The notes under the pieces: model-generated
Told to the model about the DNA's origin: nothing
What the model saw: the letters and a program-made list of their open reading frames with translations, nothing else
Databases searched by the model: none
From: Clostridiales bacterium
GTDB taxonomy: Bacteria > Bacillota > Clostridia > Christensenellales > Borkfalkiaceae
Length of the DNA stretch: 64,000 bases
Reading direction: 5' to 3'
NCBI GenBank assembly: GCA_015069495.1
Contig: SVIN01000001.1
Location: forward strand, 1 to 64,000
Made by a program: the position numbers and the translations under genes
Part shown: positions 18,467-27,089 of the stretch, one piece after another
Layout of the letters: each line of letters starts with the position of its first letter
How positions within the stretch are numbered: the stretch's first letter is position 1

Positions 18467-21277
18467 TTATTTTAACTTTTTCTCTCTATATTCACGAATA
18501 ATTTCGTGAGGCCACTTAAATTTGAACTTACGAACGGCTACGTCTGTAAGGAAGAGTACGATGACGATAATCATAAACAAGATTCTCGGATCGTAAGTCT
18601 TATCAATACGGGTCACGAAGCCGTCTAAAACTTCCGAGGGTGCACTAAGGTCTTTGATAACCGCACCATTACCGCGCGTCGCAACGGTTTCCAACTTCCC
18701 GTAGGCAGTCTCACCTTCTTGCTTCGTAACTAAATCGTATTCTTCAGAATATGCAAAGGATTTGTATATTTCCTCGGTTATATTTTCACCGTTGACGTTC
18801 TTAAGAACGTTGCCGTCCTTATCGCACAAGCTAAGACGAATCTTATACACACCGCTCTTTCTTACGACAAAGTCACAACGGCTGTAATGGTTCGCCGCGG
18901 ACAAAGCCGACGTTACGTAGCAAGTGCTTTGGCGAAGGGTCGCCGCATCTGCTTGCGTCACTTCATTTAAGGAATGTGAAACTTCCTGCCCGTCTACGTA
19001 TTCGATCAACTCACCCTTGATGTATTGACCGTCTTGAAGGTTTGTGAATACACTCAGCTGATTGGTATAGTTGTCTTCCGTAATGTTATACGAAATTTGG
19101 CTGGGACGAACGCTTTCGCTCGGCATCAAATTATTGACTACGTTACGGATAAAGGTTTTACCCGCAGAACTTGTCATAAAGGCTGACGACCACTCGGACT
19201 TTTGCAAGTCGCACATGAAGCTGCCGACCATACCGTTGCCGTATTCCCACTGTGCATAAACAGGAACACTGTAATCGCCCGTCATGATGACTTCCGCCTC
19301 CGTACGAGGTTTTACACCGTAGAAACCGCCCAACGTAGTAGCCAATCTGTTTCTTTCTATGTCCAAACCAAATTCTACACCTTTCCAAATAGGCGATGCC
19401 AAATTGGTTGCAATCGGGCTAAACGTTTCATGGTTTACCTGCTTAATGGCAGGCGCGGTCAAATCCTTGCCGATTTCGTGAATCAATTGATCTGCGGTCG
19501 TTACGTATAATTGACCGTGACCCCATTCAGCCGCTTGTTTCATGTTTTTATAGATTACATCGCTCGCCGACGTCGACATATTTACACCGACAATCGAAAG
19601 GGTAGTGCCGTTTTCTTCGTAATAACCTTTAATTATATTTTCATAATGTTCAGGCATATCCGATACACCGCCGTCCGTGATAACGATGATGTGACGTCTT
19701 GCAACGTTTACCGTACGAAGTGCTTTCCCTGCACGGTCAACAGCACCCGACAATACCGTACCGCCGCCCGCTTCTTTGATCGAATTGATTGCAGAAGAAA
19801 TTCTCGAACGTTGGGTCTGAGGCGTCAAGTCCAAAATTGTCGCTTCCGTGCTATCCAACGTCATGACACCGATATAGTCACGTTCGGTCAAAAGGTCGAT
19901 ACACGAGAATGCACCCGCCTTCGCCCAGTCGAGCATATTGTTACCATAGTTATCCTCTTCCGCCATGGAACCGGAACGGTCGATGACGAGCATAACGGCT
20001 ACGGGAGGGGTATAATCGATTGCCTGCACGGGCAACATTTCTTGATACGCTGTACCATACATATCCTTACGGCTGTACGCTTCATCACCGCCAACGGTAA
20101 ACAAGCCTCCGCCGTAATCCGCTACGTACGAGTGAAGGTTTTTCACAAAACCGTCGGGCAGCGATTTGTTGGAAATGTTGTTCATGATGATTTGGTCATA
20201 CTTACGAAGTTCCTCTACTTCATAAGGCAAATCCTGACTGCCGATACCCTTAATGGTAACTTGGTAAGGCACTTCATTTTCAGCGTTCAGCATCTCGACA
20301 AGCGCGTTCGAAGTACCTTCTTGTTTTTCAATAATCAAAATTTCGTTAAACGTATCAATATATATATAGGAAGTATATTGACTGTTTTCAGCCATCTCGT
20401 CTTTGGTCGTATCCACAACGCTGAAGGTCATTTCATGCAACCCTTCGTTGGCAAACTTGTGAGTAAACACAATCGGCTGCTCGCCTTGTTTCAACGTTGC
20501 CTTGATTACCCCATTCGGTTCACTCAGCACACCATTGTCATACAATTCAATGGTCGCGGTGGTATCAACCGAGCTGTTTACCTGCAACGTGATCTTGCAT
20601 TCTTCATTTTGATTGATATGATGATTGGGATATTCCACACCAAGAATTTGAATGTCGTTTTTTCCATAATTTGCACCGATGTAAGCAACGTCAATCTTTG
20701 TACCCTGCGCCGCAATTGTACGAACCACAGAGGTCATTTCCTTATCCGTTTCTTTACCATCCGTAATCAAAACGATTTTCGAAGTTTCAGGGTGGTTAAA
20801 CAAAGTTCTCGTATATTCCAACGCCCCTGCAATGTTCGTTGCACTGGTATCAGGCAACGTAGCCGCAAGATAGCTGTCGTATACGGTCTCGATTTCATTG
20901 GTTAAAGGTACTGCATATTCTTGGTCAAAACCAAACGTAACGATACCTACGTTAAAACCGTCGTGTTTGCAATCGTCTAATACCTCTTGAATGAAGGTTT
21001 CACGTTGCTCTTTCGCCCAAGATTCGGTATCCGATACGTCCACAAGAAGAATGATTTCATTCTTTTCATTGGGGATTTGGTAACGGAATTCTAAGCCTGC
21101 AAATGCAAAAATGGACAAAACGATTACAATCAAGTGTAACACCATAGAAGTGATACGGTTACGTGTTCTTCTATAACGTTTCGACAAGGTAAAGTAAGGG
21201 ATCAACGTCGCTGCAAATGCAAGGATGATAAGCAATAAGAACCAAGGGTAAGCGAAATAAAGATGTAAATTTTTCAT
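18467..21277 (-). CDS. Double von Willebrand factor A membrane protein with GATase1-like middle domain
   Basis: The 936-residue protein has two N-terminal membrane helices (YPWFLLLIILAFAATLIPYF and MVLHLIVIVLSIFAFAGL). A first vWA domain spans ~65-240; its metal site reads DVSDT, so the last Ser of DxSxS is Thr, while the later ITDGKE is present. A beta-rich segment follows, then a glutamine-amidotransferase-like Rossmann segment (~350-450: YDQIIMNNISNKSLPDGF, GGGLFTVGGDEAY). The second vWA domain (~455-640) has a perfect metal site (LVIDRSGSM, GGTVLSGAVDRA, VITDGG). A C-terminal membrane helix (RILFMIIVIVLFLTDVAV) and basic tail end the protein. Proteins of this design are found beside MoxR and DUF58 genes and are thought to bind partner proteins through the MIDAS metal. 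It starts 18 bp after the BatA-like gene. Confidence 0.82.
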   Translation of the reverse strand: MKNLHLYFAYPWFLLLIILAFAATLIPYFTLSKRYRRTRNRITSMVLHLIVIVLSIFAFAGLEFRYQIPNEKNEIILLVDVSDTESWAKEQRETFIQEVLDDCKHDGFNVGIVTFGFDQEYAVPLTNEIETVYDSYLAATLPDTSATNIAGALEYTRTLFNHPETSKIVLITDGKETDKEMTSVVRTIAAQGTKIDVAYIGANYGKNDIQILGVEYPNHHINQNEECKITLQVNSSVDTTATIELYDNGVLSEPNGVIKATLKQGEQPIVFTHKFANEGLHEMTFSVVDTTKDEMAENSQYTSYIYIDTFNEILIIEKQEGTSNALVEMLNAENEVPYQVTIKGIGSQDLPYEVEELRKYDQIIMNNISNKSLPDGFVKNLHSYVADYGGGLFTVGGDEAYSRKDMYGTAYQEMLPVQAIDYTPPVAVMLVIDRSGSMAEEDNYGNNMLDWAKAGAFSCIDLLTERDYIGVMTLDSTEATILDLTPQTQRSRISSAINSIKEAGGGTVLSGAVDRAGKALRTVNVARRHIIVITDGGVSDMPEHYENIIKGYYEENGTTLSIVGVNMSTSASDVIYKNMKQAAEWGHGQLYVTTADQLIHEIGKDLTAPAIKQVNHETFSPIATNLASPIWKGVEFGLDIERNRLATTLGGFYGVKPRTEAEVIMTGDYSVPVYAQWEYGNGMVGSFMCDLQKSEWSSAFMTSSAGKTFIRNVVNNLMPSESVRPSQISYNITEDNYTNQLSVFTNLQDGQYIKGELIEYVDGQEVSHSLNEVTQADAATLRQSTCYVTSALSAANHYSRCDFVVRKSGVYKIRLSLCDKDGNVLKNVNGENITEEIYKSFAYSEEYDLVTKQEGETAYGKLETVATRGNGAVIKDLSAPSEVLDGFVTRIDKTYDPRILFMIIVIVLFLTDVAVRKFKFKWPHEIIREYREKKLK

Positions 21278-21295
21278 AATCTTACTCCTCCCCCC

Positions 21296-23278
21296 TTATA
21301 CACTCGCGCGGCTTTGCAGCCACCATTCTATGAAGAGAATTGCAACCAGGGCACCTGCCAAATACACCAGCAAATCGTTATAATAATTGGTTTCATCTAT
21401 CGTCTTATAAGGATTTTCCAAGGCGTCTTCGGTCACCCAAATATTGCTTTCTTCCTTAGGGATTCTCACATAAATTTTTTCCGAAATAATCTTATCCCCA
21501 AACGTAGTTTGCTGAAGCACGTATACCCCAGGGTTTTCTACGCTCAACGTAGCGGGGAATTGCGTGAATTCCCAACTGTCTTCTACGTAACCGTCACGGG
21601 TTACGTAAAGCGCATCACTGCGCGCATTTAACGCAATATTTTCCTGCACTTCAAACGAGTTGGAGCTTACCGTAGCAGGAATAAAATATTCGAAAACGTT
21701 ATACATCAAAATGGAAATATGTTCGGAAATTGCCAAGGTGGAGTAGTGTACGCTGAAGCTGGTTACGACGATTTTTTTATCGTCTTCATTGCATACCGCA
21801 AGCGTAGGAACGCCATCGCAGGTTAACAACGTTTCGTAATCCAACCCAAATTGCAACGCCTTCGTCATCGTAATGCCAAGTCGGCTTGCGTCCAAATAAT
21901 TCAAGATCGGGTGAGTCTCGCTTTCCGCTGTCATGTACTTGGTCTTACCACCCCAATTCTTTTCAGCACCGACACGGAAATCCGCTCCGTTAGGCGCTAC
22001 GTCAGGGTTGCTAAGGAATACAATACCGTCTTTGGGCAATTTTTCAGGCATTTGATGCTCGAAGAAATAGAAGTCGTAACCGCTGTAACCTTCGGGAGGT
22101 ACTTTGTCGGAAGGTCTAACTTCCGTTACCCAGAAATCCCATTTATCCTTATAAATTGTTTTCAAGTTTTGCAAAACACCAGGGAAGAAGGGGTTAGGTT
22201 CTGCACTGCGATACAATACCTTAATAATTTCCTTTTGTCCGCCAAAAATAGAGAAACTGTTATCCGCTGTAAACGAGTCGCTTTCTTGGATATACACGTA
22301 AATATTTTTATACGAGAAGAATTTTTCTTCCGGGGACAAAGGATAATACATGGTGGTCTGATTCGCCCCTTCCACTTCTTGATAGAGGTCTTCTTTGAGG
22401 AAAATCAATTTCGTTGTACCATCACGAGAACAATGTACCGTATAGGAAAGTTCGATTTCTGTACCAGTGCTGTCTTCGCCTTCAAAGTTTGCGCCGCTAA
22501 CCAAAACGTTCACGGTAACGTCACGTTCTCTGCCATAGCAAGCAACGTCTACGTACAACGAGTAGAAGTTGTCTTCCAATACCGTATACGCATCCAACAC
22601 CGCTACGTTCCATTCGTCTTCAAAGGTTACGTCCACTACGTTCAATTTACCCGAGTTGGGAACGTAAGAATAATGCGTATCCGTATACAAGAAGATTTCC
22701 GTATCGGGATTGTCATCAAGGATTGCTTCACAAAGCCCAAACGCAGCTTCAATATTGGAAACACCATACGAGCAAACGTTGTTGTCGATGAGATTATCCA
22801 ATTCTTCCGTTAGCTCACTTTGGTTCTCGGTGCTGCATTTTTCCACAAGGAATGCAGGCGTGTTGTCCGCAAGAATTACAGAAAAGATACCATTTTCAGC
22901 CAATACTTCGTCGGCAAGAGTTTGCGCTTTATCCACAGCTCTTTCAAAACGGGTTAAACCGTCACCCAAGGACTGCATACTTGCAGAAGAATCGATGATT
23001 GCGACAACCTCTCTGCGTTCTACCTTATGTCCAAGTACCTGTGCAGGTTTCGCCAAAATCATCGCCGCCGACGTCAAAATCAAAATTTGACAAAGGATGA
23101 TGAGGAGGTTCCGCAACTTACTGGTAGGAACTTTCTTCTTTCTGTATTTCAAACTCAACTTCCAAATATACGTACTGGAAATTAATTTTTGTTGGTAATT
23201 CGGTTTGATTATGTAAATGATAATCAATATGATTATACCAATCAAACCGATTAACCCTAAAGGTGCTAATAATGTCAT
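21296..23278 (-). CDS. BatA-like membrane protein with vWA domain
   Basis: The 660-residue protein opens with the BatA/N-terminal membrane-region layout: a first helix (LAPLGLIGLIGIIILIIIYII), a short Lys-rich stretch and a second helix (LRNLLIILCQILILTSAAMIL). A vWA domain follows at ~90-230 with the metal motif DSSAS (VVAIIDSSASM); the usual TDG is altered to YTDTHY. The middle is a beta-rich extracellular region, and a C-terminal helix (LLVYLAGALVAILFIEWWL) returns to the membrane. In known Bat or MoxR clusters such proteins form membrane complexes with the MoxR ATPase and DUF58 protein. Its start overlaps the DUF58 stop by 4 bp (ATGA), a sign of translational coupling. Confidence 0.82.
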   Translation of the reverse strand: MTLLAPLGLIGLIGIIILIIIYIIKPNYQQKLISSTYIWKLSLKYRKKKVPTSKLRNLLIILCQILILTSAAMILAKPAQVLGHKVERREVVAIIDSSASMQSLGDGLTRFERAVDKAQTLADEVLAENGIFSVILADNTPAFLVEKCSTENQSELTEELDNLIDNNVCSYGVSNIEAAFGLCEAILDDNPDTEIFLYTDTHYSYVPNSGKLNVVDVTFEDEWNVAVLDAYTVLEDNFYSLYVDVACYGRERDVTVNVLVSGANFEGEDSTGTEIELSYTVHCSRDGTTKLIFLKEDLYQEVEGANQTTMYYPLSPEEKFFSYKNIYVYIQESDSFTADNSFSIFGGQKEIIKVLYRSAEPNPFFPGVLQNLKTIYKDKWDFWVTEVRPSDKVPPEGYSGYDFYFFEHQMPEKLPKDGIVFLSNPDVAPNGADFRVGAEKNWGGKTKYMTAESETHPILNYLDASRLGITMTKALQFGLDYETLLTCDGVPTLAVCNEDDKKIVVTSFSVHYSTLAISEHISILMYNVFEYFIPATVSSNSFEVQENIALNARSDALYVTRDGYVEDSWEFTQFPATLSVENPGVYVLQQTTFGDKIISEKIYVRIPKEESNIWVTEDALENPYKTIDETNYYNDLLVYLAGALVAILFIEWWLQSRASV

Positions 23279-24174
23279 GCCATAATACCTACTTTTAACA
23301 ATTCACCAAACAACACCCTCTCAATCGGGGTATCAGTAGAAACGGTGATAAAATCCACACCGCGTTTCGAACAAAATGCCTTCATGTCTTCCTTGAAGTC
23401 CTTCAATGCCTCGTCGTACGCTTCTTGCATACTGCGCGTAATACGTATCTTCAAGTTTCTGAAATCCGCCGCGTCCACCGATTCCGAGTCAATCAAATTA
23501 ACACGTCCGTCGTAAGCAGGGTCGATTTCATCAGGCGTCATTACCTGAATCAAAAGCACTTGTCTTTTCTTATAACACAAATAGTCCACAGCTTTTTTCC
23601 AATTGCTTTCTGTAAAGAAGTCGGAAATGATGACCGTCAAACCATTGTTCGTGCTCATATCAGGGGTGTTGGTTATACATTTTTCAATGTCAACGTCATC
23701 CGTAAATTCTAAAGAATCGAACGTACCCATAGCGCGGAAAAATGCATTTTTACCAATCATCGTCCCGAACGGATTTTCCGCTTTTTCTTCTTTCATAAAA
23801 TGGAAGGAAACCTTGTCCATGTTATGTACAGCCAAAAATCCAAGCGCAGCCGCAGCCCCTATCGCATAGGCAGATTTTTTAGGATTATCTTTGCCCATCG
23901 ACGCGGAACAATCCAAAAAGATTTGCACCTGCATCTGTCTTTCATCGGTAAACAATTTCAGGAAATATTTTTCGAAACGGCTGTACAAATTCCAGTCGAT
24001 TCTACGGATATCGTCCCCTAACTGATATTCTCTAAAGTCGGAAAATTCAACCGTTTGTCCGTATGTGCTGACAAGGTGTTTCCCGCCGAAATAACCCGCA
24101 AGGCTCTTTCTTAAATTTAATGCTAACGTTTCCAAACGACTGAAAAATTGGTCGTTCAAATATGATTCTTTCAT
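23275..24174 (-). CDS. DUF58 family protein (vWA-like partner of MoxR)
   Basis: The 299-residue protein carries the DUF58 hallmark FSDFREYQLGDDIRRIDWNL (residues ~45-64) followed by a vWA-like fold with the metal motif LDCSASMG (~88-95) and the ISDFF strand (~180). It has no signal peptide or membrane helix and should be cytoplasmic, linking the MoxR ATPase to the membrane vWA proteins. It lies 43 bp downstream of the moxR gene and overlaps the BatA-like gene by 4 bp. The function of these systems is described as metal insertion, protein maturation or envelope integrity in other bacteria; which applies here cannot be read from sequence. Confidence 0.9.
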   Translation of the reverse strand: MKESYLNDQFFSRLETLALNLRKSLAGYFGGKHLVSTYGQTVEFSDFREYQLGDDIRRIDWNLYSRFEKYFLKLFTDERQMQVQIFLDCSASMGKDNPKKSAYAIGAAAALGFLAVHNMDKVSFHFMKEEKAENPFGTMIGKNAFFRAMGTFDSLEFTDDVDIEKCITNTPDMSTNNGLTVIISDFFTESNWKKAVDYLCYKKRQVLLIQVMTPDEIDPAYDGRVNLIDSESVDAADFRNLKIRITRSMQEAYDEALKDFKEDMKAFCSKRGVDFITVSTDTPIERVLFGELLKVGIMA

Positions 24175-24217
24175 TGTACGCTCCCTGGTACTGTTTTTAC
24201 GTATAATCCTTTATGGA

Positions 24218-25234
24218 TTATTTTACTTTCTTGTATTTGGGATTACCGCTAACTTCTTCAACGATCATCTTGATAACGTCGTCCGTCGTGATACGTTCTG
24301 CAATCGCTTCAAAGTTAAGCTTGATACGGTGACGGAGTACAGGGTATGCAAGTTCTTCGATATCCGAGAACGCTACGTTGAATCTACCCTTAATCAACGC
24401 TTTTACCTTCGCCGCGGAGATCAATGCCTGACCTGCACGGGGGCTGGCGCCGTTACGAACGTACTTCTTTGCCGCTTCCGATGCGCATTCGCTGTCGGGG
24501 TGGGTTGCACTGGTCATAATCATTGCATAGCGCAAAACTTCGTCCGCTACGGGGATTTGGTTTGCGGTAGTGCGCATGCGAAGGAGTTGTTCGCCGTTAC
24601 ATACGCTTTCTGCAACTTCCGCCATCGTCTTCTGCGTCATGTTGACAATCTGCATCAATTCGTCAAGGCTGGGGTTAGGAACGATAAGCTTGAACATGAA
24701 ACGGTCCATCTGTGCTTCAGGCAAAGGATACGTACCGTCTTGTTCGATAGGGTTCTGCGTTGCAAGTACGAAGAAAGGTTCTTTCAATTTTCTCGACGTA
24801 CCCATAACGGTTACCGTATGTTCCTGCATGGCTTCGAGCAATGCCGACTGCGTCTTAGGCGTTGCACGGTTGATTTCGTCCGCAAGGATAATGTTGCTGA
24901 AAATAGGACCGGGTTGGAACTTGAACGAAGAGTTACCGTTTTCGTCCTTTACGATGATGTTCGTACCGGTTACGTCGGCAGGCATCAAGTCGGGCGTGAA
25001 CTGAATACGCGCGAAAGGCAAATCGAATACGCGGCCGAGCGATCTTACAAGACGGGTTTTACCAACCCCAGGCACACCTTCAAGCAATACGTTACCGCCT
25101 GCGATCATGGCGATAATCGTGCCTTCAACAACTTCTTTCTGACCGATAACGTCACGGGAAACCTGCTTAAAGATTTCCGCACACTGCTTACCAAATACGT
25201 CAATGTCATTCTTTTGAACATTCATGTTTTCCAT
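24218..25234 (-). CDS. MoxR family AAA+ ATPase
   Basis: The ORF track begins at 25375, but the first 47 residues (a basic, Lys/Asn-rich run) overlap the end of the upstream gene and look unlike any MoxR. The ATG at 25234, with GAAGG upstream, gives a 338-residue protein of the normal family length. Walker A is GVPGVGKT, Walker B is IILADEINRA, followed by the MoxR-typical TPKTQSALLEAMQE and sensor ATQNPIEQDGTYPLPEAQMDRF. A C-terminal lid domain completes it. MoxR proteins act as chaperone-like ATPases on vWA-containing partners, and here the partners (DUF58 and two vWA membrane proteins) follow directly. Confidence 0.93.
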   Translation of the reverse strand: MENMNVQKNDIDVFGKQCAEIFKQVSRDVIGQKEVVEGTIIAMIAGGNVLLEGVPGVGKTRLVRSLGRVFDLPFARIQFTPDLMPADVTGTNIIVKDENGNSSFKFQPGPIFSNIILADEINRATPKTQSALLEAMQEHTVTVMGTSRKLKEPFFVLATQNPIEQDGTYPLPEAQMDRFMFKLIVPNPSLDELMQIVNMTQKTMAEVAESVCNGEQLLRMRTTANQIPVADEVLRYAMIMTSATHPDSECASEAAKKYVRNGASPRAGQALISAAKVKALIKGRFNVAFSDIEELAYPVLRHRIKLNFEAIAERITTDDVIKMIVEEVSGNPKYKKVK

Positions 25235-25289
25235 AATATTTCTACCTTCACTTAAATTATTTTTTTTCTTTTTGTTTTTGTTGTTCGAG

Positions 25290-26360
25290 TTACTTAGAAG
25301 CGTCTTCGCCGCCCTCACTGCCTTCACTGCCTTCGCCGTTCTCACCGTCGTTACCGCCGACCTTGATTGTGTCAAAGTAATTCGAGATAAGCAATTTCAA
25401 TTCTTCAGGCATTGCATTGTCTTGTGCCAAGAGCCCCAACACTTCTTCCAAGGCAACGTTGTATTCATGCCCGTAGTAGGTGTTACCGTCGATGACTTGG
25501 TTAACGGGTTTGTATTCACCGCCCGCGCCGTCGCCTTGACCGGAATTTCCTTCCTGCTCGCCCGCATCTTGGGGTAAGTCAGTCGCCTCGTCATTCGGGC
25601 TGCCGTCGTTGTCGGCTTCTTCCAACGCGATGAACTTCGCAATCACCGTGAAGCTTTCCGTCACCCCTTCGTCTACACGGTAAGGATCTGTTTTACCGTC
25701 CGACCATTCGAGGAACGCCCAGCCGTCCTTGGGCACCGCGCGAACCGGGGAAGCGTTTTGTCCTTCTTCCACCACCTGGCGAACTTCCCCTTCCAAAGAG
25801 CCGCCTTTCGCTTCGGCTTCATAGATCAGTTCGATCTGCTGAGGCGGTTCAGCCAACAGCCCCGCGAGCCATTCTTTACCGCTCATGATAATCCCTGCCG
25901 AACTCAACGTGGTTACCGTCGTCATACCCAAACCAAAGACTGCCGAAATAGAAGTGCAAATGATGAGCGGTATGGAAACGATAATCTTAATCAAATTCTC
26001 GTTCACCGTTTCCAACGCCTCAAGGGCATCTTCACGCTGGCGCATCGCAATGTAGGATTCGTCCCCTTCCAACTGCGCCATGGTCAACATTCTTTCTTCC
26101 AAACCAAGTTCGTCGACGCGTCTTGCGATTTGTTTGGTTGTGGGGCGGAATTTCTTTTCGTACAAGAAGTACGCCGCGCCCGCTGTGACCAGTGCAAATA
26201 ACAGGATTGCAACCCAGAATAAATTGGGGTTTACAAACCAAAATACCGTCGCTGAGAGGAAGAGAACCGCGAACCCCAAAACCAAGCCGAGAAGCAATGA
26301 TTTGAGGATGCCTTCCCTCGCAATTCGCGAATAATATTTCTGAAATAATTTAGCTGACAT
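25290..26360 (-). CDS. Membrane protein with bacterial-repeat domain, first gene of the MoxR operon
   Basis: The start at 26360 (MSAKLFQKYY) is preferred over the track's 26402 because GGAG lies five bases before it; it gives 356 residues. Two adjacent helices follow the N-terminal amphipathic segment (LLLGLVLGFAVLFLSATVFWF and LFWVAILLFALVTAGAAYFLY), then a cytoplasmic-looking segment, RPTTKQIARRVDELGLEERMLTM, as in DUF4175-type proteins that precede MoxR clusters. A third helix (IIVSIPLIICTSISAVFGLGM) follows. An external bacterial-repeat (InlB-like) domain sits at ~205-265 (GWAFLEWSDGKTDPYRV), and the C terminus is very rich in Gly, Asp and Glu. The repeat domain ties this gene by design to the B-repeat surface proteins further down. 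Its exact role is unknown. Confidence 0.7.
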   Translation of the reverse strand: MSAKLFQKYYSRIAREGILKSLLLGLVLGFAVLFLSATVFWFVNPNLFWVAILLFALVTAGAAYFLYEKKFRPTTKQIARRVDELGLEERMLTMAQLEGDESYIAMRQREDALEALETVNENLIKIIVSIPLIICTSISAVFGLGMTTVTTLSSAGIIMSGKEWLAGLLAEPPQQIELIYEAEAKGGSLEGEVRQVVEEGQNASPVRAVPKDGWAFLEWSDGKTDPYRVDEGVTESFTVIAKFIALEEADNDGSPNDEATDLPQDAGEQEGNSGQGDGAGGEYKPVNQVIDGNTYYGHEYNVALEEVLGLLAQDNAMPEELKLLISNYFDTIKVGGNDGENGEGSEGSEGGEDASK

Positions 26361-26421
26361 AAACTCTCCTTTCACGTTAAAAATAACGAAACGGCATAAC
26401 ACCGCAATTTTAACATCGTAT

Positions 26422-26450
26422 ATTATAGCACAAATGATTCAAAAAGTAAA
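26422..26450 (-). promoter_or_regulatory. Sigma-A type promoter of the MoxR/surface-protein run
   Basis: On the minus strand TTTACT, a 17-base spacer and a perfect TATAAT are found, ending about 60 bases before the first start codon. This is the only clear promoter seen before the 25-kb run of minus-strand genes. Confidence 0.7.
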
Positions 26451-26460
26451 TACAAATGAC

Positions 26461-26700
26461 GGGTAAAAAAGATTTTTTGCAATAAAAAAGCAAAAATTTC
26501 ATAAAAAATTCACCTTAAAAATCCCGTTTTTTCCACGGTTTTCCAAGAAAAAATCCGCTTTGTGAGAAACGAAAATAAAATGTAAAATGCTAACATTTTT
26601 TTGTTTATATTTTTGTATTTTCACATGGATTGAATACCATCAAAAAAAAGACGAATTTTGTCGCAAATCCCCCCACTTTTGCGAAAAGATGAAATGACGG
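26461..26700. other. AT-rich intergenic stretch, nothing recognised
   Basis: This stretch upstream of the MoxR-run promoter consists of A- and T-runs with no supported ORF, RNA gene or repeat. Confidence 0.5.
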
Positions 26701-26703
26701 TTA

Positions 26704-26866
26704 AAGTTGTTGAAACTCTATCACTGCGTGCCAGAATGACGCAACCTGACGTTGCACGCAGGCAAGATAATCTTGCAGCTAGTAAGGTGTCTTATCGTGC
26801 GTCTTTATAGTTAGCTACGCCCATTCACTAAGTGAGACTCTATCGCTGCGCGCCCAAATGACGGTG
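26704..26866 (-). repeat. Dispersed ~100-bp intergenic repeat, with an extra partial copy
   Basis: On the minus strand the sequence AGCGATAGAGTCTCACTTAG, then GTGAATGGGCG, and further on CGATAAGACACCTTACTAG and GCCTGC, matches in the same order the repeat at 43073-43164 and, in part, 48551-48603. A second, shorter copy of the ACTCTATC.CT motif lies at 26712-26742. The ORF of 86 codons over this area is a chance frame. Confidence 0.65.
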
Positions 26867-26878
26867 GAAGTGTGCGAT

Positions 26879-26994
26879 AGGCTCCCTTGTGTAAAGGGAG
26901 CTGTCAGCAAAGCTGACTGAGGGATTGTTGATAAATGCGAAAGACAATCCTTCCACCGCTTACGCGGTCCCCTGTCCTTTACACAAGGAAGGCT
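26879..26994. repeat. MITE-like element with 19-bp terminal inverted repeats
   Basis: The left end AGGCTCCCTTGTGTAAAGG and the complement of the right end AGCCTTCCTTGTGTAAAGG agree at 17 of 19 positions. Inside are smaller inverted repeats (AGTCAGC-type hairpin, GGATTGT/ACAATCC). No gene is encoded. From memory very similar sequences are scattered in many gut Clostridia, but this was not checked. Confidence 0.65.
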
Positions 26995-27016
26995 AAAGTG
27001 TGGGATATATCGCCAT

Positions 27017-27054
27017 GAAAAAAGATAAAACCGCCGCGAGGATTCTCGCGGCGG
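27017..27054 (-). terminator. Terminator of the 2883-residue LRR gene
   Basis: CCGCCGCGAG and CTCGCGGCGG form a perfect 10-bp stem with a 4-base loop; on the minus strand it is followed by TTTTATCTTTTTT. It lies 36 bp after the stop codon. Confidence 0.9.
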
Positions 27055-27089
27055 TCTTCGCCTATCGGTTTTCACCGAATGATTTTGGC

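Noticed and set aside
25235-25375. 47-residue N-terminal extension of MoxR
   Set aside because: It overlaps the 3' end of the previous gene in another frame and is low-complexity Lys/Asn; the ATG at 25234 has its own ribosome site and fits family length.
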